NCBI GenBank assembly: GCA_012517855.1
Contig: JAAYUD010000018.1
Coordinates: 1-64,000, forward strand
Source of the DNA: Bacteroidales bacterium
GTDB taxonomy: Bacteria; Bacteroidota; Bacteroidia; Bacteroidales; Bacteroidaceae
DNA length: 64,000 bases
Reading direction: 5' to 3'
Position 1 is the first letter of the stretch; every line of letters starts with the position of its first letter. Below the pieces are notes generated by a model, which did no database searches, had not been told where the DNA came from, and worked only from the letters and a program-made list of their open reading frames with translations. The translations under genes and the position numbers were made by a program. Below are positions 9,803-20,809 of the stretch, piece after piece.

Positions 9803-10888
9803 ATGAAAAAACTATTTTATACTTTACTCCTGTTATTGCTTGTTACATCTTGTGAAACAGTAAATAAGGTTACCATAAGCTGTATGTCACCTGGCATATT
9901 TAATTTTCCTAACGAGATAAAAAGGGTTGGTGTCGTAAATAATCTTCGCTATACGTTTGGTACAGATAGTTTAGGTAAGCATTACAGGTTATCAGAAAAG
10001 ATACTATATTCACCTTATCATACAGACGGTTCTCGCACTGCCGACTCGTTTGCCAAAGCGCTTGCCGACAATAAATATTTCGACGAAGTGGTTATATGTG
10101 ATTCGGCTCTTCGCACAAGAGATGAATATTATCGTCGAATTCCATTGGATACTGCGGAGGTGAAAGATCTTGCTGAAGGACTAGAAGTTGATGCTATACT
10201 GTCGCTTGACGAACTGAATATTACTGCTGAAAAGTCAATAACTCCAAGACCGGATTTGAATGGCATTGAGGGTACGATTAGTTCAAAGATACAGCCTATC
10301 GTTAGTATTTACGTTCCAAGCCATAAAGGTCCGGTATTTACAATAGCTCCTCAAGACAGTCTTTTGTGGAATGAGGTAGGAACTACTGTCGGTGAAGTAG
10401 AAACCCAATTGTTGCCTCCTGATTCGACAGTGATAAGAGAATCTTGTGAATATGCAGGAACAATTCCCGTAAAATATCTTATTCCTCATTGGGAGAATGA
10501 GAATCGGGTATATTTTTCCGATCAGATGTCTACGCAGCTCAAAAATGCCGCTTTTTATGTAGACCATGGCAATTGGAAAGCTGCAGATAAAATATGGAAG
10601 TCTGTCTATAAAAACAAAAAAGGACAGAGCACATTAATGAAAATGGCATTCAATATGGCTCTTTATTGTGAAGTAAACAGCCAATTCGGTGAAGCTCTTA
10701 AGTGGATAGATAAGGCTCGTACGCACCTTATGAATAAATGTAAAGCCAGTAACCCCAAAGAATTGGCAGGCAAAAGTGCTTATTACTATGATTTGATAAA
10801 AGAATATGAAGATATTTTAAAGAAAAGAAAAGAAAAAACAGGTCAATTGAAGATTCAATTATCAAGATTCGGAAATGAAAATAAATAA
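9803..10888 (+). CDS. Putative lipoprotein, DUF6340-like (start reassigned from 9767)
   Basis: MKKLFYTLLLLLLVTSCETVNKV lipobox; conserved Bacteroidales architecture. Confidence 0.7.
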   Translation: MKKLFYTLLLLLLVTSCETVNKVTISCMSPGIFNFPNEIKRVGVVNNLRYTFGTDSLGKHYRLSEKILYSPYHTDGSRTADSFAKALADNKYFDEVVICDSALRTRDEYYRRIPLDTAEVKDLAEGLEVDAILSLDELNITAEKSITPRPDLNGIEGTISSKIQPIVSIYVPSHKGPVFTIAPQDSLLWNEVGTTVGEVETQLLPPDSTVIRESCEYAGTIPVKYLIPHWENENRVYFSDQMSTQLKNAAFYVDHGNWKAADKIWKSVYKNKKGQSTLMKMAFNMALYCEVNSQFGEALKWIDKARTHLMNKCKASNPKELAGKSAYYYDLIKEYEDILKKRKEKTGQLKIQLSRFGNENK

Positions 10889-10941
10889 AAGTGTGGAATT
10901 TATAGAAATTTTTCATACCTTTGAAGTGTTTTAATCAAACT

Positions 10942-11400
10942 ATGAATATGAAGTTAAGTCAGCAATCATTATTATCCATCGAGTCGACCATCAAAAAGGC
11001 TGTCGCTAAATACCAAATACCTGAAGGTGAAGAACCTAGTATTGTTACAGATGTTCATCTGCAACCTAATCCTACTTCTGGTGAACTATTAATATATGAC
11101 GACGATGATAATGAATTGGCATCGACTACTATCAACGAATGGGTATCTTATGAAGCTGATGATTTTGAGAAAGAAGCGGAAAGAATACTAACATCCGTAT
11201 TGAGTAAAGTAAAACATTCGGGATATTTTAACCATCTATCTCTAATGGAACCATATTCTTTTACTCTTATCGATGATGATAAGGAGACTACTACCGAATT
11301 GCTTTTAGTAGATAGTGAAACCTTGATTGTTAATGATGAGTTACTTAAAGGACTTGATGAAGAATTGGATGCTTTTTTGAAAGATTTGCTTGAAAAATAA
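10942..11400 (+). CDS. Conserved acidic hypothetical protein
   Basis: ORF MNMKLSQQSLLSIESTIKKAVAKYQIPEGEEPSIVTDVHLQPNPTSGEL; -7 element TACCTTTG at 10916-10923; immediately precedes an AraC regulator. Confidence 0.7.
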   Translation: MNMKLSQQSLLSIESTIKKAVAKYQIPEGEEPSIVTDVHLQPNPTSGELLIYDDDDNELASTTINEWVSYEADDFEKEAERILTSVLSKVKHSGYFNHLSLMEPYSFTLIDDDKETTTELLLVDSETLIVNDELLKGLDEELDAFLKDLLEK

Positions 11401-11425
11401 TTGCTAACAACATATATAAAGAAAC

Positions 11426-12322
11426 ATGGATAAAGCTATACCGACTTTGCAAAAAATGGATTTACATTCCATTCACGGCATTGAGCGATTAGAATATATG
11501 GATGGTGACTTTATTATTTTTGAGACAAATGGTGACACCGAATTTAATCATTTGGTAGATTACCCGACTCGACCTAATGCGGTAATTATTAATATGTGTA
11601 TAGCCGGTTCGTGTAAAGTATCCATTAATCTTAAAGAATGGGAAATTAGCAAAAATACCCTCACAGTTATAGCTCCTGATAATATTTTGCAAAATCACGG
11701 TATGACTGAAGACTATCATGCTTATACGATAGCCTTATCTAATAATTTTTATGATGGTATATTCTCGCGTCAGACAGATGTAGTACCGCTATTGCTTTAT
11801 TTTAATGAGCATCGTAATTTCATGCTGACGGATGAAGAAACTCAAACACTGTTGGATTATTATTTTTTGATGTACAAAAAAATAAAAGATGATAATAACC
11901 CATATAAACGCCCTATCATACAAGGATTACTTACAGCTATGCTCTTCGAGTTTTATAATTTTTATCAGCAATTAGCATCAACTCTCGAAATAAAACCACA
12001 ATCGCGCAAAGAAGAGATATTTACTCAATTTATAAAAGCTTTGTCCAAAAATTATCAAAACGAACGAACAGTGGCGTCGTATGCGGATATGCTTTTTCTT
12101 ACTCCAAAACATTTATCTGGGGTTATCAAAGAAGTCAGTGGTAAAACTCCCGGCGAATGGATCGATCAGCGTGTGATACTCGAAGCAAAAGCATTACTTA
12201 AATCATCGGATATGAATATTCAGCAGATAGCAGAACAATTGCACTTTACCAATCAATCATTCTTTGGAAAGTATTTTCGCCATCATGTCGGAATGTCTCC
12301 CAAAGAGTATCGCAGAAGCTAA
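11426..12322 (+). CDS. AraC family transcriptional regulator
   Basis: C-terminal HTH_18: YADMLFLTPKHLSGVIKEVSGKTPGEWI...QQIAEQLHFTNQSFFGKYFRHHVGMSPKEYR. Confidence 0.93.
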   Translation: MDKAIPTLQKMDLHSIHGIERLEYMDGDFIIFETNGDTEFNHLVDYPTRPNAVIINMCIAGSCKVSINLKEWEISKNTLTVIAPDNILQNHGMTEDYHAYTIALSNNFYDGIFSRQTDVVPLLLYFNEHRNFMLTDEETQTLLDYYFLMYKKIKDDNNPYKRPIIQGLLTAMLFEFYNFYQQLASTLEIKPQSRKEEIFTQFIKALSKNYQNERTVASYADMLFLTPKHLSGVIKEVSGKTPGEWIDQRVILEAKALLKSSDMNIQQIAEQLHFTNQSFFGKYFRHHVGMSPKEYRRS

Positions 12323-12416
12323 GAGATTCAATCTATCCACACGTATTCAGGGGGATTTAGCAAACACGAGCCGAGTCACTCACCGTTTGCCTCAATATAT
12401 CATCATTTAGTATTTA

Positions 12417-13256
12417 TCAAAAGTGAGGACGCAGTTCTTTATACTCCAAGTCAGCTTTAATCTTATCGAGTATAGTCGTCACAACATGATAGATATCTTT
12501 TCCTTTAGTGTAATCTGCCGCACATGCAAAATTTACTCTATTCTGATGAATCAGTTTCTCTGCAACTTCTTTTTTTGAACGTTTATAGACGGCGATAGAA
12601 TTTCCACCATGTTCTTTAACCATTTTCATACAGGGTATATCAGTCTCTCCATCTCCAAAATAAATGAAATGTTCGAATGGAATAGGACGTTTGTCTTCCG
12701 GAATATATTCATTTATTTTTGTATTGTCACTTACTTCTTTAATTCCCTTATTAATTTTAAATAGAAATTGCGTCTTGGCTGTATAATCCACTGCTACTGC
12801 CGGCCAGTATGCAATTCCGTCTACGTTATATAAATAGGAACATGCGTAAATATTATCAAATTTTGCTGCAATACTAGTTCCTTCAATCATTTCGCGTAAA
12901 CCCGAAGATATGATATAATGGCGAATAGTCAACATGCGTTCGGAAGCGTATTCATTGACAAGATCGAACCACTCGGATACACCATTGAACAACTTAACTT
13001 CTTTACCAAAGTTTTGAAAAGATTTACGACGCAATGATATGTTACTTTCTTGAGCTTTTTTCAACATCAAATACATGTAGCATAAAATGCTGTTTGCATC
13101 ATTTTTCTCCGACAAATGTTTGTTCTCTTCCCAAAAGTCGTTTTTGTCTTTTCCTATAGCCTTTATAAAGCCATATTCTTGCATATTACTCGGTGACAAT
13201 GTCCCATCGAAATCGTATACAAAAGCGATTGTGTTTTCTTTATTTTTAGTCGTCAT
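12417..13256 (-). CDS. HAD family hydrolase (phosphoserine-phosphatase-like)
   Basis: FVYDFDGTLSPSN motif I; FGDGETDIPCMK motif IV. Confidence 0.87.
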   Translation of the reverse strand: MTTKNKENTIAFVYDFDGTLSPSNMQEYGFIKAIGKDKNDFWEENKHLSEKNDANSILCYMYLMLKKAQESNISLRRKSFQNFGKEVKLFNGVSEWFDLVNEYASERMLTIRHYIISSGLREMIEGTSIAAKFDNIYACSYLYNVDGIAYWPAVAVDYTAKTQFLFKINKGIKEVSDNTKINEYIPEDKRPIPFEHFIYFGDGETDIPCMKMVKEHGGNSIAVYKRSKKEVAEKLIHQNRVNFACAADYTKGKDIYHVVTTILDKIKADLEYKELRPHF

Positions 13257-13289
13257 GCTTTTCTTTTTCTCCTATATTACATCATTAGA

Positions 13290-14459
13290 TTATTTCGGGC
13301 CTTCTTTGTAGACAAAAAACGCAATGAATGCATATATAATATTGGGAATCCATACCGCTATCATCGGTGGGAAGTTCCCATTAATTGCAAACGATGAGGA
13401 TAATGACTGAAACAAAATATAAGAGAAACTCAATGCTAAACCAATACCCAATGAAAGCCCCATGCCTCCCTTCGTTTTTCGCGACGAGAGTGAAGCTCCT
13501 ATCAAAGTAAGAATAAAGGCGGCAAATGGAATGGCATAACGCCGATAATATTCAATTTCGAAGCTCTGGATATTAGCAAAGCCTCGTTCCTTTTGCCTTA
13601 TGATATACCGTTTTAATTCGGGTGTTTTCAATTCTTGTTCTTGGCCTTTCACTATCAATATATCGTTAGGCTGCATGTTGATAATCGTGTCTTTCTTATC
13701 TCCACGAGTTATTTTCTCACGCATTCCCACAAGTTTGCGAATCATATAGTTGTGAATAGTCCAGCGATTTTTCTTTGTATAGGTAGAATCGTAGCTGATG
13801 GAACTTGCTGTAAGATGAGACACGAGTTTTTTACCTTTAAATTTATCGAGAGAGAAGTTCATTCCTGTTTTTTCTTCGCGTTGATAATTCTCGATATAAG
13901 CGATAACACCTTTACCCACTTCAAGCTGTACATTACTTGCAAAATTTGTTTGTTGGCGGCGTATATACTTCTCCGTGAACTCCAGACGTTTGGTACTGCT
14001 ACGTGGAATAACATAAGCTCCCATGTAATAGGTTGCCAATGCTATGATACCGGCCGACATCATGTAGGGACGAAGAATACGTTTGAAACTGACTCCGCTT
14101 GAAAACATTGCGATAATTTCAGAATGTTCCGCAAGCTTGGTAGTAAAGAATATAACAGAGATAAAAACAAATAGTTGACTGAATAGATTAGCAAAATAAG
14201 GGATAAAATTCATGTAATAATCAAAAATGATCGCTTTCCATGGAGCATTATGATCCATCATTTTATCCATATTTTCATTGAAATCAAAAACAACGGCTAT
14301 CGAAATGATTAGAATAATAGAAAAAATATATGTTCCCAAGAACTTCTTGATAATATACCAATCCAATCTCGTTATCAGTTTGAAAGGAATAGATAACTGA
14401 AACAACTTGTTCTTCTTCCGAATTTTAGGTATTTTCAATTTTAACTTTATATGCCTCAT
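13290..14459 (-). CDS. LptF/LptG (YjgP/YjgQ) family LPS export permease
   Basis: LDWYIIKKFLGTYIFSIILIISIAVVFDFNENMDKM; TM arrangement of the YjgP/YjgQ family. Confidence 0.9.
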   Translation of the reverse strand: MRHIKLKLKIPKIRKKNKLFQLSIPFKLITRLDWYIIKKFLGTYIFSIILIISIAVVFDFNENMDKMMDHNAPWKAIIFDYYMNFIPYFANLFSQLFVFISVIFFTTKLAEHSEIIAMFSSGVSFKRILRPYMMSAGIIALATYYMGAYVIPRSSTKRLEFTEKYIRRQQTNFASNVQLEVGKGVIAYIENYQREEKTGMNFSLDKFKGKKLVSHLTASSISYDSTYTKKNRWTIHNYMIRKLVGMREKITRGDKKDTIINMQPNDILIVKGQEQELKTPELKRYIIRQKERGFANIQSFEIEYYRRYAIPFAAFILTLIGASLSSRKTKGGMGLSLGIGLALSFSYILFQSLSSSFAINGNFPPMIAVWIPNIIYAFIAFFVYKEGPK

Positions 14460-14463
14460 TGTT

Positions 14464-15594
14464 TTATAGTCTCGTAGACAATTTTTCTATCATTCGCGGT
14501 TTCCATATTGCAAAATCGTCAGCCAAAATATGTTTTCTTGCTTCTCCGACCAGCCACAAATAGAAAGCCAGATTATGCACGCTGGCTATCTGCATAGCAA
14601 GTAGTTCGCGAGCATGAAACAAATGATGAAGATAAGCCTTAGTATATAATAGATCTACTCGCGAAGCGCCATCCGTTTCGATAGGAGAGAAGTCGTCTTC
14701 CCATTTCTTATTTTTCATATTCATGATGCCGTCTTTGGTAAACAGCATGCCGTTACGGCCATTGCGCGTAGGCATTACACAATCGAACATATCAACGCCA
14801 AGCGATATTGCTTCCAATATATTGACCGGTGTTCCAACTCCCATCAGATAGCGTGGTTTGTCTTTGGGCAAAATACCATTGACTAACTCGATCATTTCGT
14901 ACATTTTTTCAACCGGCTCACCTACAGCCAGCCCCCCAATAGCATTCCCATCGGCTCCTTTGGCAGCTATATACTCTGCCGACTGAATGCGTAAGTCACG
15001 ATAGACGCAACCTTGCACTATGGGGAAGAGAGATTGTTTATAACCATACTTAGGGTCTGTATTATTAAAACGTTCAATGCAACGATCGAGCCAACGATGC
15101 GTCAATGCTGTAGATTTTCGAGCGTATTCGTAATCGGAAGTTCCGGGTGCACATTCGTCAAATGCCATGACAATATCCGCACCAATAGAGCGCTCAATAT
15201 CCATCACTCGTTCGGGAGTAAACATATGTTTGCTTCCATCAATATGAGACCTAAATTCAACACCTTCTTCTGTCAATTTCCGAATACCTGTAAGCGAAAA
15301 TACCTGGAAACCACCACTATCTGTAAGCATAGGGCGATCAAAGCCGTTAAACTTATGCAATCCTCCAGCCTTTTCAAGAATGTCTATACCCGGGCGCAAG
15401 TAAAGATGATAGGTGTTACCCAAAATAATTTGAGCTTCAATATCATTCTTCAACTCATATAATTGTACAGCTTTGACACTACCTACTGTGCCAACAGGCA
15501 TAAAAATAGGCGTCTGAATAGTTCCATGGTCTGTTGTTATCAGTCCGGCACGAGCGTTGCTTTTACAATCCGTATGTTGTAGCTCGAAATTCAT
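14464..15594 (-). CDS. tgt: tRNA-guanine transglycosylase
   Basis: TPIFMPVGTVGSVKAV, MLTDSGGFQVFSL, GGLAVGEP, RYLMGVGTP. Confidence 0.97.
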   Translation of the reverse strand: MNFELQHTDCKSNARAGLITTDHGTIQTPIFMPVGTVGSVKAVQLYELKNDIEAQIILGNTYHLYLRPGIDILEKAGGLHKFNGFDRPMLTDSGGFQVFSLTGIRKLTEEGVEFRSHIDGSKHMFTPERVMDIERSIGADIVMAFDECAPGTSDYEYARKSTALTHRWLDRCIERFNNTDPKYGYKQSLFPIVQGCVYRDLRIQSAEYIAAKGADGNAIGGLAVGEPVEKMYEMIELVNGILPKDKPRYLMGVGTPVNILEAISLGVDMFDCVMPTRNGRNGMLFTKDGIMNMKNKKWEDDFSPIETDGASRVDLLYTKAYLHHLFHARELLAMQIASVHNLAFYLWLVGEARKHILADDFAIWKPRMIEKLSTRL

Positions 15595-18083
15595 TCTTTA
15601 TCTTTATTCTCTTTTGCAATAGTGAAATCGATAGGATCTTTAACCAACTCATCTGTCAATGCCAGTTCAAGGACTTCTTTTGCATCTTTCACATAGTGGA
15701 AGGTCAATCCTTTCAAATAAATATCTTGTATTTCTTCAATATCTTTCTTGTTTTCTTCACTCAAAAGGATGTCAGTAATACCTGCTCTCTTTGCTGCAAG
15801 AATTTTTTCTTTCACTCCACCTACGGGCAATACTCTACCTCGTAAAGTCATTTCACCGGTCATCGCCATATGCGGTTTCACCTTACGTTGAGTGAAAGCA
15901 GAAGCAAGAGCAGTAGTCATGGTGATACCTGCAGAAGGACCGTCTTTAGGAATAGCACCTTCCGGAACATGGAGATGAACATTCCAATTATCAAAGACAT
16001 CAGGATTGACATGAAGCAGAGAAGCATGAGTCTTAATGTACTCATAAGCCAACATCGCCGATTCTTTCATTACATCACCTAAATTTCCGGTCAACGTCAG
16101 ACGTCCACCTTTTCCACGGTTCAAAGATGTTTCAATAAACAATATTTCACCTCCTACGGCAGTCCAAGCCAGCCCGGTAACCACTCCGGCATATTCATTG
16201 CCTTGATATTTGTCTCTACTATACTCGGCTACACCCAAATATTCTTTCAGATCTTCAGGTTTTATTTCATGTTCCAAGAAATATCCATCGGTAGCATATT
16301 TACGAGCAATCTTTCGTAACACTTTACCAATCTTTTTCTCCAATTCACGGACACCGCTTTCACGAGTATAGTTTTCTATGATTGCTTCGAATGTCGGCTT
16401 CGACATTTTCACAAAATTCTTCTCCAATCCGTTATTGTCCAATTCTTTTGGAAATAGATGCTTTCGGGCAATTTCGATTTTCTCTTCAGTAATATAGCCA
16501 TTTACTTCTATCAGTTCCATACGATCGAGCAGAGGGGCTGGAATAGAGTGTAAATCATTAGCCGTCGCAATAAACAATACTTTGGACAAATCGTAATCGA
16601 TATCCAAATAGTTGTCATGAAAGGCACTATTCTGTTCCGGATCAAGTACTTCGAGCAATGCCGACGAAGGGTCTCCCTGGCGATCGTTGCCTACTTTATC
16701 TATTTCATCAAGAACAAATACAGGATTAGATGATCCCGCCTTAATTAATCCTTTAATGATGCGACCGGGCATCGCTCCAATATAGGTCCTGCGATGACCG
16801 CGTATTTCAGCTTCATCGTGAACTCCACCCAATGACATTCTAATATATTTGCGCTTTAACGATGCGGCAATAGACTTGCCAAGCGACGTTTTACCTACTC
16901 CCGGAGGGCCATATAAACAAATGATAGGCGACTTAAGATTCCCCTTCAGTTTCAATACCGAAAGATGCTCCAATATACGTTCTTTTACTTTCTCCAATCC
17001 ATAATGGTCGCGATTCAGCACACGCTCAGCATTCTTTAAATTCAAATTATCTGCCGTATAAACGTTCCAAGGCAAATTGAGCATGGTTTGCAGATAATTG
17101 AGTTGCACGCTATAATCAGGCGATTGGGGATGAGTCCGTTCCAGTTTTCCCAACTCTTTCTCAAAGACTTTTGCAACTTCTACATCCCATTTCATCTTCT
17201 CGGCCTTTCGGCGAATATCTTCTACTTCTTGCTCTTGCGTATTGCCACCCAATTCGTCTTGGATGGTCTTTATTTGCTGTTGCAAGAAATATTCCTTTTG
17301 TTGTTGATCAATGTCTTCGCGAGCTCTCAACTGGATGGAAGCTTTTATTTCAGCCAATTGCACTTCTCTGTTCAAGAATTCCAGCAATTTATAGGCTCTT
17401 GCTTTCAACGAACTTATTTGCAGTAACTCTAACTTATCCGATTTCTTAAGCGGTAAATTATTGCAAATAAAACCGATAAGAAATTGATAGTTATTAATAT
17501 TGCGTATGGCAAATATCGACTCTTGATGCAAGACCTCTGATACACGAACGTATCGAATCGTCAAATCTTTACAACTCTCGGCAAGAGCTTGAAATTCACG
17601 ATCATTCTTTTCCGGCCATTCATCTTCGAGCAGGTTTATTTTCCCTTGCAAGTATGGTTCATGTTCGCTAATATCAACCAACTCACAGCGTTTTACGCCA
17701 CGGAGTATGACAGTCGTAGCGTGATCAGGCATTTCGAGGATGCGAACAACAGTGGCAACTGTTCCAATATGGTGTAAGTCGTCAAAGTCCGGTTCGTCTG
17801 TATTCTGATCTTTTTGACAAAATACCGCAATGTTCTTCTCTTTCCTTTCGCATTCACGTATCAATTTCAAAGAACTTTTGCGTCCTACTGCAACAGGCAT
17901 ATACACGCTTGGAAATAAAAGCATATTGCGAAGTGGTAGAACAGGTATTGTATCGCCGGATTGAATTTTGATTTTCAAATCCAAATCTTCATTATTGTCA
18001 ATGTCAGCAATAAAGGAAAAAGAACTCTGTTCATTACTTGAATCTTCCAAATCCCTAATTAAATAATCATCTTTCTTCATCAT
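15591..18083 (-). CDS. lon: ATP-dependent protease La (Lon)
   Basis: [15 protein letters not shown] Walker [44 protein letters not shown] catalytic Ser region. Confidence 0.98.
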   Translation of the reverse strand: MMKKDDYLIRDLEDSSNEQSSFSFIADIDNNEDLDLKIKIQSGDTIPVLPLRNMLLFPSVYMPVAVGRKSSLKLIRECERKEKNIAVFCQKDQNTDEPDFDDLHHIGTVATVVRILEMPDHATTVILRGVKRCELVDISEHEPYLQGKINLLEDEWPEKNDREFQALAESCKDLTIRYVRVSEVLHQESIFAIRNINNYQFLIGFICNNLPLKKSDKLELLQISSLKARAYKLLEFLNREVQLAEIKASIQLRAREDIDQQQKEYFLQQQIKTIQDELGGNTQEQEVEDIRRKAEKMKWDVEVAKVFEKELGKLERTHPQSPDYSVQLNYLQTMLNLPWNVYTADNLNLKNAERVLNRDHYGLEKVKERILEHLSVLKLKGNLKSPIICLYGPPGVGKTSLGKSIAASLKRKYIRMSLGGVHDEAEIRGHRRTYIGAMPGRIIKGLIKAGSSNPVFVLDEIDKVGNDRQGDPSSALLEVLDPEQNSAFHDNYLDIDYDLSKVLFIATANDLHSIPAPLLDRMELIEVNGYITEEKIEIARKHLFPKELDNNGLEKNFVKMSKPTFEAIIENYTRESGVRELEKKIGKVLRKIARKYATDGYFLEHEIKPEDLKEYLGVAEYSRDKYQGNEYAGVVTGLAWTAVGGEILFIETSLNRGKGGRLTLTGNLGDVMKESAMLAYEYIKTHASLLHVNPDVFDNWNVHLHVPEGAIPKDGPSAGITMTTALASAFTQRKVKPHMAMTGEMTLRGRVLPVGGVKEKILAAKRAGITDILLSEENKKDIEEIQDIYLKGLTFHYVKDAKEVLELALTDELVKDPIDFTIAKENKDKE

Positions 18084-18342
18084 TATCTTTTCTCGTCTTC
18101 TTTCTTATTCTTTAATATTCGGATATAATAGCGCACAAAGTTAATGGATTCTCTTTGATTAACGAAAAGTCTGACTTACAAAAATCAATAACAAGGGCAA
18201 AATAAATATACTACAGATTCAAATCAACATATTGTTTCTGATTTTTAGTGCAATTATACAATTAAATGTTTAAATTTGCACGATTTTCAATAATGTCTGA
18301 ATACAATGTTTAGTTGTTGAATAGAAAAGTAAAAAGAGAAAA

Positions 18343-19542
18343 ATGCCAAAAATTTCTATTAGAGGAACGGAGATGCCAGCGTCTCCAATCAGAAAACTGG
18401 CTCCGCTATCCGATGCGGCAAAGCAAAGGGGAATACATGTTTATCATCTCAATATCGGCCAACCCGATTTACCAACCCCTCAAGTTGCTATTGATGCCAT
18501 CCATAACGTTGATCGTAAAATTTTAGAGTATAGTCCTAGTGCGGGCAATCGCAGTTATCGTGAGAAATTAGTAAAATATTACGAAAAGTATAATATTAAA
18601 TTATCGGCCGACGATATTATTATTACTACAGGTGGTTCAGAAGCGGTATTGTTCTCCTTTCTTTCTTGTCTCAATCCCGGAGACGAAATTATTGTACCAG
18701 AGCCGGCTTATGCCAACTATATGGCTTTTGCCATTTCGGCAGGAGCGGTTATACGTACCATTGCCACAACTATTGAAGAAGGATTTTCGTTGCCCAAAGT
18801 GGAGAAGTTCGAAGAACTGATCAACGAACGAACAAAAGGTATTTTGATATGTAACCCAAACAATCCCACCGGTTACTTATATAGCCGCAAAGAAATGAAT
18901 CAGATTCGCGATTTGGTAAAGAAATACGATTTGTTTCTATTCTCCGACGAAGTTTATCGCGAATTTATTTATACCGGTTCACCATATATATCAGCATGTC
19001 ATCTCAAGGGAATCGAACAAAATGTAGTACTCATCGATTCTGTTTCAAAAAGATATTCGGAATGCGGTATCCGTATCGGTGCTCTCATTACAAAGAATGA
19101 AGAAGTTCGCAAGGCTGTAATGAAGTTCTGTCAGGCACGGCTTAGTCCTCCATTGATTGGCCAGATCGCTGCCGAAGCTTCTCTCGACACTCCCGACGAT
19201 TATCTGCGAGATACTTACGACGAATATGTTGAGCGCCGCAAATGCCTTATCGATGGGCTCAATCGCATTCCCGGCGTTTATTCTCCCATACCGATGGGAG
19301 CATTTTATACTGTAGCCAAATTGCCGGTAGATGATTCCGACAAGTTTTGTGCCTGGTGCCTGAGCGATTTTGAATACGAAGGCGAAACGGTGTTTATGGC
19401 TCCGGCTTCCGGATTTTACACTACGCCGGGTGTAGGACGAAACCAAGTGCGAATAGCATACGTACTAAAAAAAGAAGATCTGAATCGTGCACTATTCATT
19501 TTAGAAAAAGCACTCGAAGCCTATCCAGGTAGAGTCATTTAA
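18343..19542 (+). CDS. Class I/II PLP-dependent aminotransferase (aspartate aminotransferase-like)
   Basis: NIGQPDLPTP, NPNNPTGYLYS, DEVYREF, DSVSKRYSECGIRIG. Confidence 0.93.
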   Translation: MPKISIRGTEMPASPIRKLAPLSDAAKQRGIHVYHLNIGQPDLPTPQVAIDAIHNVDRKILEYSPSAGNRSYREKLVKYYEKYNIKLSADDIIITTGGSEAVLFSFLSCLNPGDEIIVPEPAYANYMAFAISAGAVIRTIATTIEEGFSLPKVEKFEELINERTKGILICNPNNPTGYLYSRKEMNQIRDLVKKYDLFLFSDEVYREFIYTGSPYISACHLKGIEQNVVLIDSVSKRYSECGIRIGALITKNEEVRKAVMKFCQARLSPPLIGQIAAEASLDTPDDYLRDTYDEYVERRKCLIDGLNRIPGVYSPIPMGAFYTVAKLPVDDSDKFCAWCLSDFEYEGETVFMAPASGFYTTPGVGRNQVRIAYVLKKEDLNRALFILEKALEAYPGRVI

Positions 19543-19570
19543 TATGTAATTAAGGTATAAGAACGAAAAG

Positions 19571-20809
19571 ATGTTATCATTTTTTATTGCCAAACATATA
19601 TATCGCGGTTCGGGGTCGAAGAATTCGTCCCGACCTGCTGTCTTCATAGCGATGGCCGGAATTGCAATAGGCATCATTGTCATGTTAGTGTCTGTAGCGG
19701 TAGTCATCGGATTCAAATCGGAGGTGCGGAACAAAGTTATTGGTTTCGGATCTCATATTCAGATCAGTAATCTGGACGATGCACGATCTTATGAAATGCG
19801 CCCGGTAGTTGTCAACGACAGTTTGCTGGCCGAACTATCTGATTATAAACAAGTAAAGCATATACAACGCTTTTCTACCAAGCCGGGTATCATCAAGACC
19901 GACAGTACTTTTCAAGGTATGGTACTAAAAGGGGTCGGTCCGGAATTCGACCCGACTTTTATGAAAGAACATTTGGTTGCCGGCATCGTACCTCATTTCA
20001 GTGATACTCTTTCGACCAATCAGGTGCTTATCTCCAAAGCCATAGCCGATAAACTGGGACTTAAATTGGGTGATAAAATATATACTTATTATATTAATGA
20101 TAATGTTCGTGCCCGCCGTTTGACTATTAAAGGAATTTATCAGACTAATTTTGCCGAATACGACAAGATATTCCTTATTACAGACATTTATACGGTAAAC
20201 CACCTGAACGGATGGAAAAAAGACCAATATGGAGGAATCGAATTAACTATCAGAGATTATGATTTGCTCAATAAGACGACTTATGATATAGCTTCCAATA
20301 TCGACAAAATGAAAGATAAATATGGTGGTGTTTATTATGTCCGAAATATTGTTCAGCTCAATCCTCAACTATTTGCATGGCTCGGATTGCTCGATATGAA
20401 TGTCTGGGTTATTCTAATATTGATGATAGGCATTGCAGGATTCACCATGGTATCCGGATTGCTCATTATCATCATCGAACGTACCAATATGATTGGTCTA
20501 CTCAAGGCATTGGGTACCAACAATTATACTGTTCGTCGAATATTTTTGTGGCTTTCGGTATTTATTATTGGAAAGGGAATACTGATCGGTGATATTATTG
20601 CCGTAGCATTAATATATCTGCAAGGGCATTTCAAAATAATCAAACTCAATCCGGCTACTTACTATGTCGACACCGTTCCAGTATCGTTCAACGTATTGAT
20701 CTTTATTATTATCAATGTTTGTTCGTTCCTGGTATCGCTTATGATGTTGTTAGGTCCGTCTTATCTGATATCAAAAATACATCCGGCTAACTCCATGCGT
20801 TATGAGTAG
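19571..20809 (+). CDS. LolC/LolE-type lipoprotein-releasing ABC permease (FtsX family)
   Basis: N-terminal SFFIAKHIYRGSGSKNSSRPAVFIAMAGIAIGIIVMLVSVAVVIGFK; C-terminal FtsX TM region. Confidence 0.87.
   Translation: MLSFFIAKHIYRGSGSKNSSRPAVFIAMAGIAIGIIVMLVSVAVVIGFKSEVRNKVIGFGSHIQISNLDDARSYEMRPVVVNDSLLAELSDYKQVKHIQRFSTKPGIIKTDSTFQGMVLKGVGPEFDPTFMKEHLVAGIVPHFSDTLSTNQVLISKAIADKLGLKLGDKIYTYYINDNVRARRLTIKGIYQTNFAEYDKIFLITDIYTVNHLNGWKKDQYGGIELTIRDYDLLNKTTYDIASNIDKMKDKYGGVYYVRNIVQLNPQLFAWLGLLDMNVWVILILMIGIAGFTMVSGLLIIIIERTNMIGLLKALGTNNYTVRRIFLWLSVFIIGKGILIGDIIAVALIYLQGHFKIIKLNPATYYVDTVPVSFNVLIFIIINVCSFLVSLMMLLGPSYLISKIHPANSMRYE

Noticed and set aside
13635-14102. Plus-strand ORF (155 aa)
   Set aside because: Antisense to the LptF/G permease gene; no motif or promoter evidence.
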